A DNA stretch of 17,457 nucleotides from Candidatus Agrococcus pullicola (lineage in GTDB: Bacteria; Actinomycetota; Actinomycetes; Actinomycetales; Microbacteriaceae): NCBI GenBank assembly GCA_019115685.1, contig DXDC01000226.1, positions 1 through 17,457 of the forward strand, given 5' to 3'. Shown here piece after piece: positions 7,288 to 14,361 of this stretch. A program made the translations under genes and the position numbers. Position 1 is the first letter of the stretch, and every line of letters starts with the position of its first letter. The notes under the pieces were generated by a model. It was not told the DNA's origin, did no database searches, and saw only the letters and a list, made by a program, of their open reading frames with translations.

Positions 7288-8141
7288 CCGCACCGACAAT
7301 CGCCATCGCTCGCGCCACACCCACCAGCGATATCACGGCAGGGCACACGATCCGTGTTGGTATCGACCGCATCCGGCTCGAGCTGCTGGAGTACGCGCGC
7401 CGCACGGACAATATGGTGTTCACCTTCGCGTTCCCCATCCTGCTGTTGTTCGTGTTCGCGAGCGCCTTCAGCAACATGGATCCGATCGTGACGCCGGACG
7501 GAGAGATCTCGGCCGGCGCGCTCATGCTGCCCGCGATGGTCTCGAGCGGCGTACTGCTCTCAGGAACGCAGAATCTCGGGATCGGCGTTGCGATCGAGAA
7601 GTGGGACGGGACGCTCCGACGGCTCTCGGCTATGCCGATACCCGTCACGAGCTACTTCATCGGCAAGTTCGGGCAGGTGCTCATCACTTCGTTCGTGCAG
7701 ACGATGGCGCTGCTCGCGGTCGGTGTTTTCGTGTTCGGCTTCGAGCTTCCGCAGAACGCTGCTCAGTGGGGCGTGTTCGCCTGGGCGTACGCGCTGGGTC
7801 TGTTCTGCTGCGCGATGCTCGGACTCGTTCTCGCGCAACTGCCGCGGTCCGTGAACGCGGCCTCTGCCGTCGTGATCCCGATCGTGCTGGTGATCCAGTT
7901 CATCTCCGGCATCTACTTGACGATCACGATGCTGCCGGACTGGCTGATCCAGATCGCCAACGTCTTCCCCATCGCCTGGCTTGCGCATGCCATGCGGTTC
8001 GCCTTCCTGCCGGAGGCCGCCCGTTTCGTCGAGCTCAATCATGAGTGGAATCTCGGGATGGCCGTCGGCATGCTCGCGATCTGGACGGTTGTCGGCGTCA
8101 TCGTCGCAGCCATCACGTTCCGTTGGGTGAAGCGCAGCTGA
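7284..8141 (+). CDS. ABC-2 type transporter permease
   Basis: A 285-residue membrane subunit. Six hydrophobic segments fit the ABC-2 topology: about 44-62, 78-95, 124-152, 163-186, 192-215 and 257-278. The motif EKWDGTLRRLSAMPIP near 105-120 is the conserved cytoplasmic coupling region of DrrB-like exporters (E.xxGTLxRLxxxP). The gene starts four bases inside the ATPase gene (ATGA at 7284-7287), which indicates translational coupling. With the ATPase it should form a dimeric exporter in the cytoplasmic membrane. The substrate is unknown: antibiotics, peptides and lipids are all exported by this class. Confidence 0.94.
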   Translation: MTAPTIAIARATPTSDITAGHTIRVGIDRIRLELLEYARRTDNMVFTFAFPILLLFVFASAFSNMDPIVTPDGEISAGALMLPAMVSSGVLLSGTQNLGIGVAIEKWDGTLRRLSAMPIPVTSYFIGKFGQVLITSFVQTMALLAVGVFVFGFELPQNAAQWGVFAWAYALGLFCCAMLGLVLAQLPRSVNAASAVVIPIVLVIQFISGIYLTITMLPDWLIQIANVFPIAWLAHAMRFAFLPEAARFVELNHEWNLGMAVGMLAIWTVVGVIVAAITFRWVKRS

Positions 8142-8189
8142 GCCCATCGATACGAGACACGGTGGCGGGATGCACGAGAGACTAGCCAT

Positions 8190-9377
8190 ATGAACGCGAC
8201 GGCAACTCAAGCGCAGACGGAGACGCGAGTAGGCAGCACGAAGCGGGTCGATGACGGCAGTACGATCTGGCACGTCGTCGTGCTGGTGCTGGCGCCCGCA
8301 ACGAGCGCAGTCGCAGTCTGGGAGTTCGCGACGTCCGTGCCGGAGCAGCCCCTGCGTGGGATCGACTGGGCGCAGAGCACCGCCGGGATCGCGCTGCCGT
8401 TGCTGATCGTCGGCGCATGGCTCCTTGCGCGGCCACGCATCGATCGCACCGCCGTGCACACTGCGCTCATGGCTTTCGCGACGCTCTGCGCGTTCGGAAT
8501 GACCTGGTCGAATCCGGGACTCACTGGCGCGTTGAGCTTCATAATGCCTTTGACGTGGCTGGCTTCACCGGACGCCAAGCGCGCAATCATCTGGACGGTC
8601 ACGATCATGGTTTCCGCTGCGGTCGGGCTGTTAGCGGGCGGGGTCTTCGACCCGATGTCCGTCGTGTTCACTGCAGTATTCATCATTGCCCTGAGCTGCG
8701 GGATCGGTCTTTCGATTCAGAAACTGGAACAGCAGGTGCACGCGCGGCAGCGATTACTCGAGGAACTGCAGCAGAGTCAGGATGAAGTTGCGCTCCTGAG
8801 TGCGGAAAGCGCGGCTACGCGGGAACGAGCCTCCGTGCTCAGGGACGTGCACGATGCCGTCACGCAAAATCTCACCGCCATTGTCATGCAGTCGCGGCTG
8901 CCCGCCCCGGATGCAGCCCTGATAGAAGAGCTCGCCGATGAAGCGCTCGAAGAAACCCGTGCGCTCTTGTTGAAGGCGACACCACGGCAGCTCGAAGACG
9001 GCGTCGTTACCGCGATCATGCGCTTGGCCGAGCGATTCGAACGGGAAACCGGCATCGCCGTCGAATTGGATGTGCGACAGGTCCCGCAAAGCCTGGAGTC
9101 CGAGATCGTGCTGTTGCGGGCAGCACAGGAAGCGCTGGGCAACATCCGGAAGCACGCGCAGGCCAGCAACGTCCGAGTGTCGCTGAGTAACGCGTCCGAT
9201 GGTACGACGCTCTGCATTGCCGATGATGGAATCGGGTACGACGCTGACCGGATTCCTCCCGGTCGCGGCTTGCAGGGCGTCAGCGAGCGAGTAGCGGAAA
9301 GCTCCGGCGAGTTCACGATCAGCGGCCCTTCCGGCACGACGTTTACCGTCACCCTTCCTGTCAGAGGGAACGCATGA
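8190..9377 (+). CDS. Sensor histidine kinase (NarL-system type, HisKA_3)
   Basis: A 395-residue kinase. The N-terminal part holds five or six membrane helices (about 27-46, 66-81, 90-105, 112-126, 132-150 and 157-173) with little extracytoplasmic sequence, as in intramembrane-sensing kinases. A short coiled coil (about 175-215) leads to the dimerisation domain, where H221 in LRDVHDAVTQNL is the phosphorylated histidine. The HATPase domain shows the N-box AAQEALGNIRKHA near 311-323, G1 box DDGIGYD near 345-351 and GRGLQGVSERV near 358-368. The gene begins 48 bp after the permease stop and overlaps the response regulator by ATGA. It probably senses the exported compound or the state of the exporter and phosphorylates the following regulator (inference from context). 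Confidence 0.94.
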   Translation: MNATATQAQTETRVGSTKRVDDGSTIWHVVVLVLAPATSAVAVWEFATSVPEQPLRGIDWAQSTAGIALPLLIVGAWLLARPRIDRTAVHTALMAFATLCAFGMTWSNPGLTGALSFIMPLTWLASPDAKRAIIWTVTIMVSAAVGLLAGGVFDPMSVVFTAVFIIALSCGIGLSIQKLEQQVHARQRLLEELQQSQDEVALLSAESAATRERASVLRDVHDAVTQNLTAIVMQSRLPAPDAALIEELADEALEETRALLLKATPRQLEDGVVTAIMRLAERFERETGIAVELDVRQVPQSLESEIVLLRAAQEALGNIRKHAQASNVRVSLSNASDGTTLCIADDGIGYDADRIPPGRGLQGVSERVAESSGEFTISGPSGTTFTVTLPVRGNA

Positions 9378-9994
9378 ATCCGCGGCTTCGCGTGGTTGTC
9401 GCTGATGACCATCCCGTGATTCTCGGCGGTCTCGTCGCGATGCTCGAGAGCGCCCCGGGCATCCGCGTCGTGGCGAGTGCCGGTGATGGCTCGGCGCTGG
9501 TGCGCGTCGTTGGAGAGCATGAGCCGGACGTAGTGGTTACCGACCTGCGGATGCCCGGCACCGGCGGAGCGGATGCTGCTCGCCAAATCAGCCGACTCCC
9601 GAGTCCGCCTTCCGTGCTTGTGCTGACCACGTACGACTCTCCGGGGGATGTCCTGTCGGCATTCGAGGCGGGCGCAAGCGGTTACCTGTTGAAGGCTGCG
9701 CAGCCGCAGGAGATCATTGCCGCCGTGCGCGCAGTCGCGAGAGGCGAGCGGGCGATATCCCCTGCCGTGGCGAAACGGCTCGCCGAGTCGAGCGATTACG
9801 AGCAGCTCACGGCTCGCGAACTGCAGGTCTTGACTCTCATGCGCTCGGGAGGAACGAACTCTGCTATCGGTGACGAACTCGGTATCGGCGCGGCCACGGT
9901 CAAGACCTACGTGCAGCGCATCTTTGACAAGCTCGGCGTACGCGACCGAACGAGCGCGGTCGCGGAAGGAATCCGTCAAGGACTGCTGCGCTGA
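9374..9994 (+). CDS. NarL/LuxR family response regulator
   Basis: A 206-residue regulator. The receiver domain (about 4-120) has the acidic pair D11-D12, the phospho-acceptor D57 in VVTDLRMPG, the T85-T86 switch in VLVLTTYD and K107 in YLLKAAQP, all intact. The C-terminal LuxR-type helix-turn-helix (about 143-206) reads LTARELQVLTLMRSG followed by AIGDELGIGAATVKTYVQRI, the normal recognition helix. It overlaps the kinase gene by four bases, so the pair is translationally coupled. It most likely activates its own operon from the region before 6415, though I could not identify a clear binding palindrome there. A GC-rich hairpin follows 29 nt after its stop. Confidence 0.96.
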   Translation: MNPRLRVVVADDHPVILGGLVAMLESAPGIRVVASAGDGSALVRVVGEHEPDVVVTDLRMPGTGGADAARQISRLPSPPSVLVLTTYDSPGDVLSAFEAGASGYLLKAAQPQEIIAAVRAVARGERAISPAVAKRLAESSDYEQLTARELQVLTLMRSGGTNSAIGDELGIGAATVKTYVQRIFDKLGVRDRTSAVAEGIRQGLLR

Positions 9995-10023
9995 TGCTCG
10001 CAACCGCCGCGAGGAGAATAGTT

Positions 10024-10067
10024 TGGCCCCGCGTCCTCTCCCCCATGGATTGAGGCCCGCGGGGCCA
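10024..10067. terminator. GC-rich hairpin between convergent genes
   Basis: TGGCCCCGCG (10024-10033) and CGCGGGGCCA (10058-10067) form a perfect 10-bp stem with a 24-nt loop, between the response regulator (ending 9994) and the convergent murB (ending 10272). No T run follows on either strand, as is common for actinobacterial terminators. A second, weaker pairing (GGGTCTCA at 10068 with TGAGAACCC ending about 10096) follows directly. The rest of the gap up to 10271 shows nothing else. Confidence 0.6.
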
Positions 10068-10271
10068 GGGTCTCAGGCCCTCTCAGGTGAGAACCCGGCG
10101 ACGGTGCAGCGTCCCAGTGCCGTACCGCCGTTGCATCCACCATGACGGTGTGCGCTGTACGAAAGCCGAGTCGAGCCCTTATTTCACCTATGAAGTTCAC
10201 CCTTTCGGCGCAGTTGCTTCAGGACAGGCTCAATGGCATTGGTTGCAGTCTCTGGACGAGATCGCAGGACG

Positions 10272-11318
10272 CTACAGTTGCAGGCCGACCAGCACGGGTT
10301 CATTCACAAGGTACACGCCCAGCGCGTTCTCGACCCTCGCCTGCACGAACCTCGCGAGTTCCGCGATCTCCTCGCCGGTCGCGCCACCGGTGTTGGTGAT
10401 AGCGAGGGTGTGCTTCGAGGAGATCGCTGCACGTGAGTGCCCCAGCGAGAAACCTCGGCCGATGCCCGCCTTCTCGATCAGCCACGCCGCACTCAGCTTG
10501 ACGGTTTCGACGAGCTCGCCGGAGTCCAGCGTGACGGTTCCCGCGGGGAATCGAGGCGCGTCCTTCGGCAGGTCTCTCGCGAATTTGACCGACACGACCG
10601 GATTCGTGAAGAACGACCCGGCCGAAACGGAGTCGGGATCTTCGGACAACACCATGCCTTTGGATGCACGAAGCTGCAGCACCGCATCACGCACCTCGGC
10701 CAACGGGCGCCGGTCGCCGAGCTCAGCACCGAGTGCGTCGGCAAGCTGCGTGTAGGCCACGGGCTGTGACTCGCCAGTCACCTGCAGTCGCAGCTCCACC
10801 GCCAATACCAGGCCGCGAAGCTCTCGCCCCTTGATCTTGCTGTAACGATAGGCGAGCCCCAGTTCGTCACGTTCGAGACGCCGAACCTCGAGAGTCTCCG
10901 CGTCGAGGAAGTCAATGGCGACGAGTACGGACGCCAGCTCCTGGCCGTACGCGCCGATGTTCTGGATGGGGGCGGCACCGACGGAGCCCGGAATGCCCGC
11001 CATCGCCTCGATACCCGACCAGCCGCTCTCGACGGCCTTCGCCACGAGTGCATCCCACTCCTCACCCGCCTGCACGCGCAGCTTCACCGCGCCGTCATCG
11101 ACGCTCGTCTCGATTCCCCGCGTGCGCATGAGTAGCGCAGTGCCCGAATATCGATCGTCACTCGCGACGGTGTTGCTGCCGCCGCCGAGCACGATGAAGT
11201 CCTCATCGGCACGAATCAGTTGCCGATAGGCGCCTGTCGCGTCATCGACGGTGGTCGCTTCGATGGTTTCGGCGATCTCTCCGCCAACCCGGATCGTGGT
11301 GAGCTCGGCGAATCTCAT
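10272..11318 (-). CDS. murB: UDP-N-acetylenolpyruvoylglucosamine reductase (MurB)
   Basis: A 348-residue flavoenzyme that reduces UDP-GlcNAc-enolpyruvate to UDP-MurNAc with NADPH in peptidoglycan precursor synthesis (cytosolic). FAD-binding motifs are LGGGSN at 44-49 and IEAMAGIPGSVGAAPIQNIG near 103-122. The catalytic set is present: R158 in YRYSKIK, S235 in SAGSFFTNP and E340 in NEPVLVG, matching R159, S229 and E325 of the E. coli enzyme. The C-terminal domain contains WLIEKAGIGRGFSLGHSRAA near 279-298. Length and layout fit the E. coli-like type I enzymes. The start codon overlaps the preceding MaoC-like gene by ATGA (11315-11318), so it is the last gene of a coupled operon with two hotdog proteins. 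Confidence 0.97.
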   Translation of the reverse strand: MRFAELTTIRVGGEIAETIEATTVDDATGAYRQLIRADEDFIVLGGGSNTVASDDRYSGTALLMRTRGIETSVDDGAVKLRVQAGEEWDALVAKAVESGWSGIEAMAGIPGSVGAAPIQNIGAYGQELASVLVAIDFLDAETLEVRRLERDELGLAYRYSKIKGRELRGLVLAVELRLQVTGESQPVAYTQLADALGAELGDRRPLAEVRDAVLQLRASKGMVLSEDPDSVSAGSFFTNPVVSVKFARDLPKDAPRFPAGTVTLDSGELVETVKLSAAWLIEKAGIGRGFSLGHSRAAISSKHTLAITNTGGATGEEIAELARFVQARVENALGVYLVNEPVLVGLQL

Positions 11319-11725
11319 GCGACGCGGACGACCACTTGCGCTTTCGCGAGGACCGCTTTACCGTCGACGGTGACCTGCAGATCAACGCGCCACGTGCCGT
11401 CACCGAGATCCTTCGCGGCGGTTGCCGCAACGTGCAGTTCGGCGCCGGATTCCGCATCCACCACAACGGGGCGGGTGAACCGGACACGGTAGTCGAGAAT
11501 CCGCCCGGGATCACCGAAGTGGTCGATGACAGGCTGGACGGCTGCCCCCATCGTGAGCATCCCGTGCGCGAGGACGCCGGGCAAGCCGACCTGTTCGGCG
11601 ATGTCGTCACGGTAATGGATGGGGTTGAAGTCGCCTGAGGCACCCGCATAGCGTACGAGCGACTCGCGCGTGAAGTGCACATCACGTTCGGCGATCAGCT
11701 CGCCCTCAGTGAGTTCGAAAGTCAT
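11315..11725 (-). CDS. MaoC-like hotdog dehydratase (HadB-like)
   Basis: A 136-residue single hotdog domain of the MaoC/R-hydratase type. The hydratase-2 motif YAGASGDFNPIH near 26-37 holds the catalytic aspartate D32 and histidine H37, followed by GLPGVLAHGMLTMGA near 47-61. By similarity to mycobacterial HadB this should be the catalytic subunit of a heterodimeric (3R)-hydroxyacyl dehydratase acting on acyl-ACP or acyl-CoA. Start and stop overlap its neighbours by four bases each, giving tight coupling to the HadA-like gene upstream and murB downstream. In M. tuberculosis HadB serves mycolic acid elongation. A Micrococcales host would lack mycolates, so the physiological substrate here is open. 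Confidence 0.92.
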   Translation of the reverse strand: MTFELTEGELIAERDVHFTRESLVRYAGASGDFNPIHYRDDIAEQVGLPGVLAHGMLTMGAAVQPVIDHFGDPGRILDYRVRFTRPVVVDAESGAELHVAATAAKDLGDGTWRVDLQVTVDGKAVLAKAQVVVRVA

Positions 11726-12168
11726 ACGTCGCCTCCCACCACGAGTGTCGCGTACGAGGTAGCGACGAGAACGTCTGCTGCGTCGAGAATGTCGGCCTCG
11801 GTGCTGACCATGGCGTTGCCGCCGAGCGGCCGCACGGTCGCGACCCTGAACTTCACGGTGAGTTCGTCTCCTGCGACGATGGGGCGCACGAGGTTGAACC
11901 GCTGGTCACCGTGGACGACCCTGTGCAGTTCGATGCCTGCGGAGTCATCGGCAAGGAGCTGATCGAGACCCCGCTGCTGCACGACGATCGTGAACGTCGG
12001 CGGCGCGACGAGATCGTCGTAGCCGGCCGCTGCAGCGGCATCGACATCGAAGTGGACGGGGCTCGACGCCTGCACGGCTTCCGCGAACTCGCGAATCTTC
12101 TCTCGCCCCACCAAGTACGGTTCCGTCGGCGGGTACTGTCGGCCCGCCAGCTCTGGGTTCACACTCAC
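11722..12168 (-). CDS. MaoC N-terminal-domain dehydratase subunit (HadA-like)
   Basis: A 148-residue hotdog protein of the FAS1-like/MaoC-N type. YLVGREKIREFAEAV near 18-32 and VHFDVDAAAAAGYDDLVAPP near 38-57, followed by TFTIV, are the family landmarks; the catalytic D/H pair of MaoC is absent, as expected for the substrate-binding HadA-type partner. It should pair with the downstream HadB-like protein. The GTG start (reading MSVNPELAG) is supported by a TAGACT box seven bases upstream on the same strand, so it is probably leaderless and the first gene of the hadA-hadB-murB operon. A palindrome in the promoter spacer may be a regulatory site. Confidence 0.9.
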   Translation of the reverse strand: MSVNPELAGRQYPPTEPYLVGREKIREFAEAVQASSPVHFDVDAAAAAGYDDLVAPPTFTIVVQQRGLDQLLADDSAGIELHRVVHGDQRFNLVRPIVAGDELTVKFRVATVRPLGGNAMVSTEADILDAADVLVATSYATLVVGGDV

Positions 12169-12175
12169 GGCATTC

Positions 12176-12181
12176 AGTCTA
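12176..12181 (-). promoter_or_regulatory. -10 box of the MaoC-MaoC-murB operon, leaderless
   Basis: TAGACT on the - strand is followed by seven bases and the GTG at 12168. The expected -35 position (about 12199-12204) is poorly matched. The perfect palindrome 12186-12197 lies in the spacer. Confidence 0.5.
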
Positions 12182-12185
12182 AGCG

Positions 12186-12197
12186 GTGACCGGTCAC
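12186..12197. promoter_or_regulatory. 12-bp perfect palindrome, candidate operator
   Basis: GTGACCGGTCAC is fully symmetric. It covers the stop codon of the small membrane protein gene and lies just upstream of the -10 box of the MaoC-MaoC-murB operon, a place where a bound dimeric repressor would block transcription. No cognate regulator is adjacent. Confidence 0.4.
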
Positions 12198-12499
12198 AGA
12201 GTTCGGTTCAGAGGATCCTGCTCCCAGGTCAGCAGCTTGGCGCGCCTGGTCTGCATCTTTCGGAACCAAAACACGAACGCGATGCTCAACAGCACATAGC
12301 CGAGCAGCAGGTAGGCGATGAACTCGTTGCCGTCGGCGAAGAACCACACCGCGAGGCCAAGGATGATCGCGTCGGCCACCAGGAAAGCGAGCGTCATAAT
12401 GTTGATGACGCGGGCTCGCTCAGATGGGATCCGCACATTGCGGAGCTCCTGATCGGTCGGCTGGCGAGTGCTGTCCTGGTCGGAAACGGGATCGGTCAC
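12194..12499 (-). CDS. Small two-helix membrane protein of unknown function
   Basis: A 101-residue protein with a charged N-terminal region (about 1-33), two hydrophobic helices (about 34-54 and 59-79) and a basic tail (RKMQTRRAKLL near 80-90). It resembles the small hypothetical membrane proteins often annotated only as DUF in actinobacteria; I do not recognise a family with confidence. The GTG start has a good ribosome site, AAGGA, six bases upstream. The gene ends 25 bp before the HadA-like gene and could be partly co-transcribed with it, though that gene has its own promoter. Confidence 0.8.
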   Translation of the reverse strand: MTDPVSDQDSTRQPTDQELRNVRIPSERARVINIMTLAFLVADAIILGLAVWFFADGNEFIAYLLLGYVLLSIAFVFWFRKMQTRRAKLLTWEQDPLNRTL

Positions 12500-12831
12500 G
12501 GTGGTTCCTTACTCATTATTGCGCCGGCTACGCCAGCGAGGCACGGTCGCCTAGGCCTGAGGATAACGCACAGAAGGCTGCCGTGACGCCCCTGATCCGT
12601 GTACACGAGTTCCTTGTCGACTCTTTTCGTCCCGCTCCACTTCCCGCGCTGTGCCCTTTCTCGGTCAATACGGGCAGTCAAGACAATAAAGTGGATGACT
12701 TCTCGTATAGACCGAGAAAAGGAACGGGTATCGGCGGAGAACCGGCAGGCCCGCTCACGAGACGCTGGCGACGCACGAGATGCTGGCGGAGCTGGCGGCG
12801 CACCAAGGCTGCGTACGGTTGACTGACGGCC
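12500..12831. other. Gene-free stretch containing a long imperfect inverted repeat
   Basis: No confident gene in 332 bp between two - strand genes. The main feature is the inverted repeat at 12654-12722. A 43-codon + strand frame (12695-12826, MTSRIDREKERV...) and a 61-codon - strand frame from TTG (12496-12681, MTARIDRERA...) begin with similar peptides only because they start in the two arms of the repeat. Both lack ribosome sites and use rare Arg codons, so I do not call them genes. Confidence 0.5.
12654..12722. repeat. Imperfect 28-bp inverted repeat with 13-bp centre
   Basis: The arms 12654-12681 and 12695-12722 match at 23 of 28 positions as reverse complements. The outer core is GACCGAGAAA/TTTCTCGGTC, extended by CGTAT/ATACG after one mismatch, and an inner AGTCA/TGACT pair flanks an A/T-rich centre containing AATAAAG. 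It lies about 110 bp after the hydroxyacid dehydrogenase stop and 155 bp before the next - strand gene. It could be a hairpin terminator, a large operator, or the remains of a mobile repeat. Confidence 0.75.
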
Positions 12832-13749
12832 CTAATAACCTCGCGCGGGGTCGACCACACCCGCTAGGTCCGCTCCTCGGTGACGACGGGCGATGTTGTC
12901 GACGAAGCGTTCTCCGAGCAACTGCGTGACCTGCTCAACCGTATCCGCGGTGTGCGGTGTAATCAGGGCACGTGGTTCGCTCCACAGCGGATGGCCATCC
13001 GGAAGCGGCTCCGGATCGGTGACATCGAGACCCGCTCCAGCGATTTCGTGCCCGGCAAGGGCAGCGACCAGCGCGTCGGTGTCGATGACGGGCCCGCGGG
13101 AAATGTTGACGACCACGGCCGAGCCCGGCAGCGCTCGCAACGCATCCGCGTTCACGATCGCTCGTGTTTCGTCATTCAGCGCAGAAGCCAGGAACAGCAC
13201 GTCCGTCGTGGGCAGCAACGAAGCGAACTCCCCGGTCTGCACCGTGCGGTCGGCGCCCGGAACAGCGGCCGGCGCGTGCCTGACGACAGTGATCTCGCAT
13301 CCGAAGGGCGCGATGAGCCGCGCATACTCCTCGGCGATACCGCCGCCTCCCAGGATCGTGACGCGCTTGCCGTAGAGCATCTCACCCGTCTGCACGGAAT
13401 CCCACTCGGACGCCCGAGCACGCCGGTGCAGATCGTTCAGGAGCGCAAGGGTCAGCGCGAGTCCGTGCTGCGCTACCGGCTTCGAGTACGCGCCTTTCGC
13501 GCTGGCAAAAGCGATGTCGGTGCGCTGGCGAATAATGTGCAGAAACTTGTCGACCCCTGCCAGTGGCAGCTGCACCCACTCGATCGTGTCGTGCTCGGCA
13601 AGCAGCTCCTGCAAGTGCTGGATGCCCGTGAACGGCGGTACGAACACGCCCGTCGGGCTATCACCGTCTCCGGCAATCGTTGCTCCTGCTTCCTTCGCGA
13701 GTTGCGCGAAGTGTTCATCATGCGGACGAATAGCGACGATCTCGTTCAC
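12832..13749 (-). CDS. D-isomer-specific 2-hydroxyacid dehydrogenase family protein
   Basis: A 305-residue NAD(P)-dependent oxidoreductase that interconverts a 2-oxoacid and its D-2-hydroxyacid. The Rossmann region has ILGGGGIAEEYARLIAPFGC near 132-151, where the usual GxGxxG reads GGGGIA. The catalytic triad is present: R218 in NISRGPVIDT, E247 in LDVTDPEPLP and H266 in TPHTAD. The N-terminal substrate loop LPLAGVDKFL is near 61-70. Related enzymes include glyoxylate/hydroxypyruvate reductases; the substrate is unknown. The GTG start is firm: a perfect AGGAGG (13754-13759 on the - strand) lies four bases upstream. A small hairpin (CGGGC-TTA-GCCCG, 13762-13774) sits directly before that site and could affect initiation. 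The neighbours do not suggest a pathway. Confidence 0.93.
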   Translation of the reverse strand: MNEIVAIRPHDEHFAQLAKEAGATIAGDGDSPTGVFVPPFTGIQHLQELLAEHDTIEWVQLPLAGVDKFLHIIRQRTDIAFASAKGAYSKPVAQHGLALTLALLNDLHRRARASEWDSVQTGEMLYGKRVTILGGGGIAEEYARLIAPFGCEITVVRHAPAAVPGADRTVQTGEFASLLPTTDVLFLASALNDETRAIVNADALRALPGSAVVVNISRGPVIDTDALVAALAGHEIAGAGLDVTDPEPLPDGHPLWSEPRALITPHTADTVEQVTQLLGERFVDNIARRHRGADLAGVVDPARGY

Positions 13750-13865
13750 GGTGCCTCCTGACGGGCTTAGCCCGACGTCGTGACCTACAGGGATGATTCA
13801 ACGCTACCCGCCAGCAGGCGCAGTCGGCGGCAGCCCGTAACAATTCGTATCGGCCACCGCGTTAC

Positions 13866-14306
13866 TCAGGCCCCTACGACTCCCGCCAAGCGGTCGATGG
13901 ATGCGCGCAGACTTGTCTCGGTAGTTGCACGAGCTCGCCACAACCGTGTCTCGTCCTGCAGTTCGGTCCAGTCGTAGGTGTGCGTCACGAGTGTTCCGCC
14001 GTCGGTCGGGTCAAGTTCCCACCGCCACAGGTGCCCGAGCGGCTCGGCGCCTTCCGGCGCGGGCAACCAGGCGATACGGCGACCCTCTTCGAACTCCACG
14101 ACATGGTTGTCACGCGCTTGACCCATCGTGAGAGTCATCGTGAATACGTTGCCGACGGCGCGAACGCGCTGCCCCTCTTCCGCTGCCAGGAGGTTCTCGT
14201 TGCCATCCCATGCAGGCTGCAGAGCAGGGTCGGCGATCCATTCGAACAGGGTCTCGGCGGTCGCCGCGATCACTGTGCTGGCTGAAACCAATCGATGTTC
14301 GCCCAT
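13866..14306 (-). CDS. SRPBCC family protein (polyketide cyclase/dehydrase-like)
   Basis: A 146-residue helix-grip-fold protein from the chosen start. Motifs are STVIAATAETLFEWIADPA near 9-27, typical of the first strand and helix of SRPBCC proteins, LPAPEGAEPLGHLWRWELDP in the middle, and the late strand GGTLVTHTYDWTEL. The final helix reads LRASIDRLAGVV. Such proteins bind hydrophobic ligands or act as cyclases or stress proteins; no catalytic function is evident. A longer frame reaches 14447, but its first ~43 residues are Arg/Ser-rich and lie before a promoter-like TACGCT (14334-14339). ATG at 14306 is preferred because GAGGA lies five bases upstream; ATG at 14318 is the alternative. It lies 55 bp after the RDD gene on the same strand. 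Confidence 0.85.
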   Translation of the reverse strand: MGEHRLVSASTVIAATAETLFEWIADPALQPAWDGNENLLAAEEGQRVRAVGNVFTMTLTMGQARDNHVVEFEEGRRIAWLPAPEGAEPLGHLWRWELDPTDGGTLVTHTYDWTELQDETRLWRARATTETSLRASIDRLAGVVGA

Positions 14307-14361
14307 GGCCGTCCTCATCCTCGGTGTCTCACCAGCGTAGCGAGGAGCGTCCGGCCGCTCT

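Noticed and set aside
8777..10003. 408-codon - strand frame opposite the kinase and response regulator
   Set aside because: Both + strand genes have complete domain motifs in the right phase; the opposite frame is Arg/Ser-rich without recognisable domains.
10087..10755. 222-codon + strand frame across the end of murB
   Set aside because: It is antisense to murB, whose catalytic motifs and operon overlap are clear. The frame is long because of GC bias.
12496..12681. 61-codon - strand frame from TTG, ending in a GTGA overlap with the 101-residue membrane protein gene
   Set aside because: The overlap looks like coupling, but there is no ribosome site for the TTG, rare Arg codons are used, and the peptide start is explained by the inverted repeat. 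The downstream gene has its own AAGGA.
12880..13761. 293-codon + strand frame opposite the hydroxyacid dehydrogenase
   Set aside because: The - strand gene has an intact Rossmann motif, catalytic triad and perfect ribosome site; the + frame has none.
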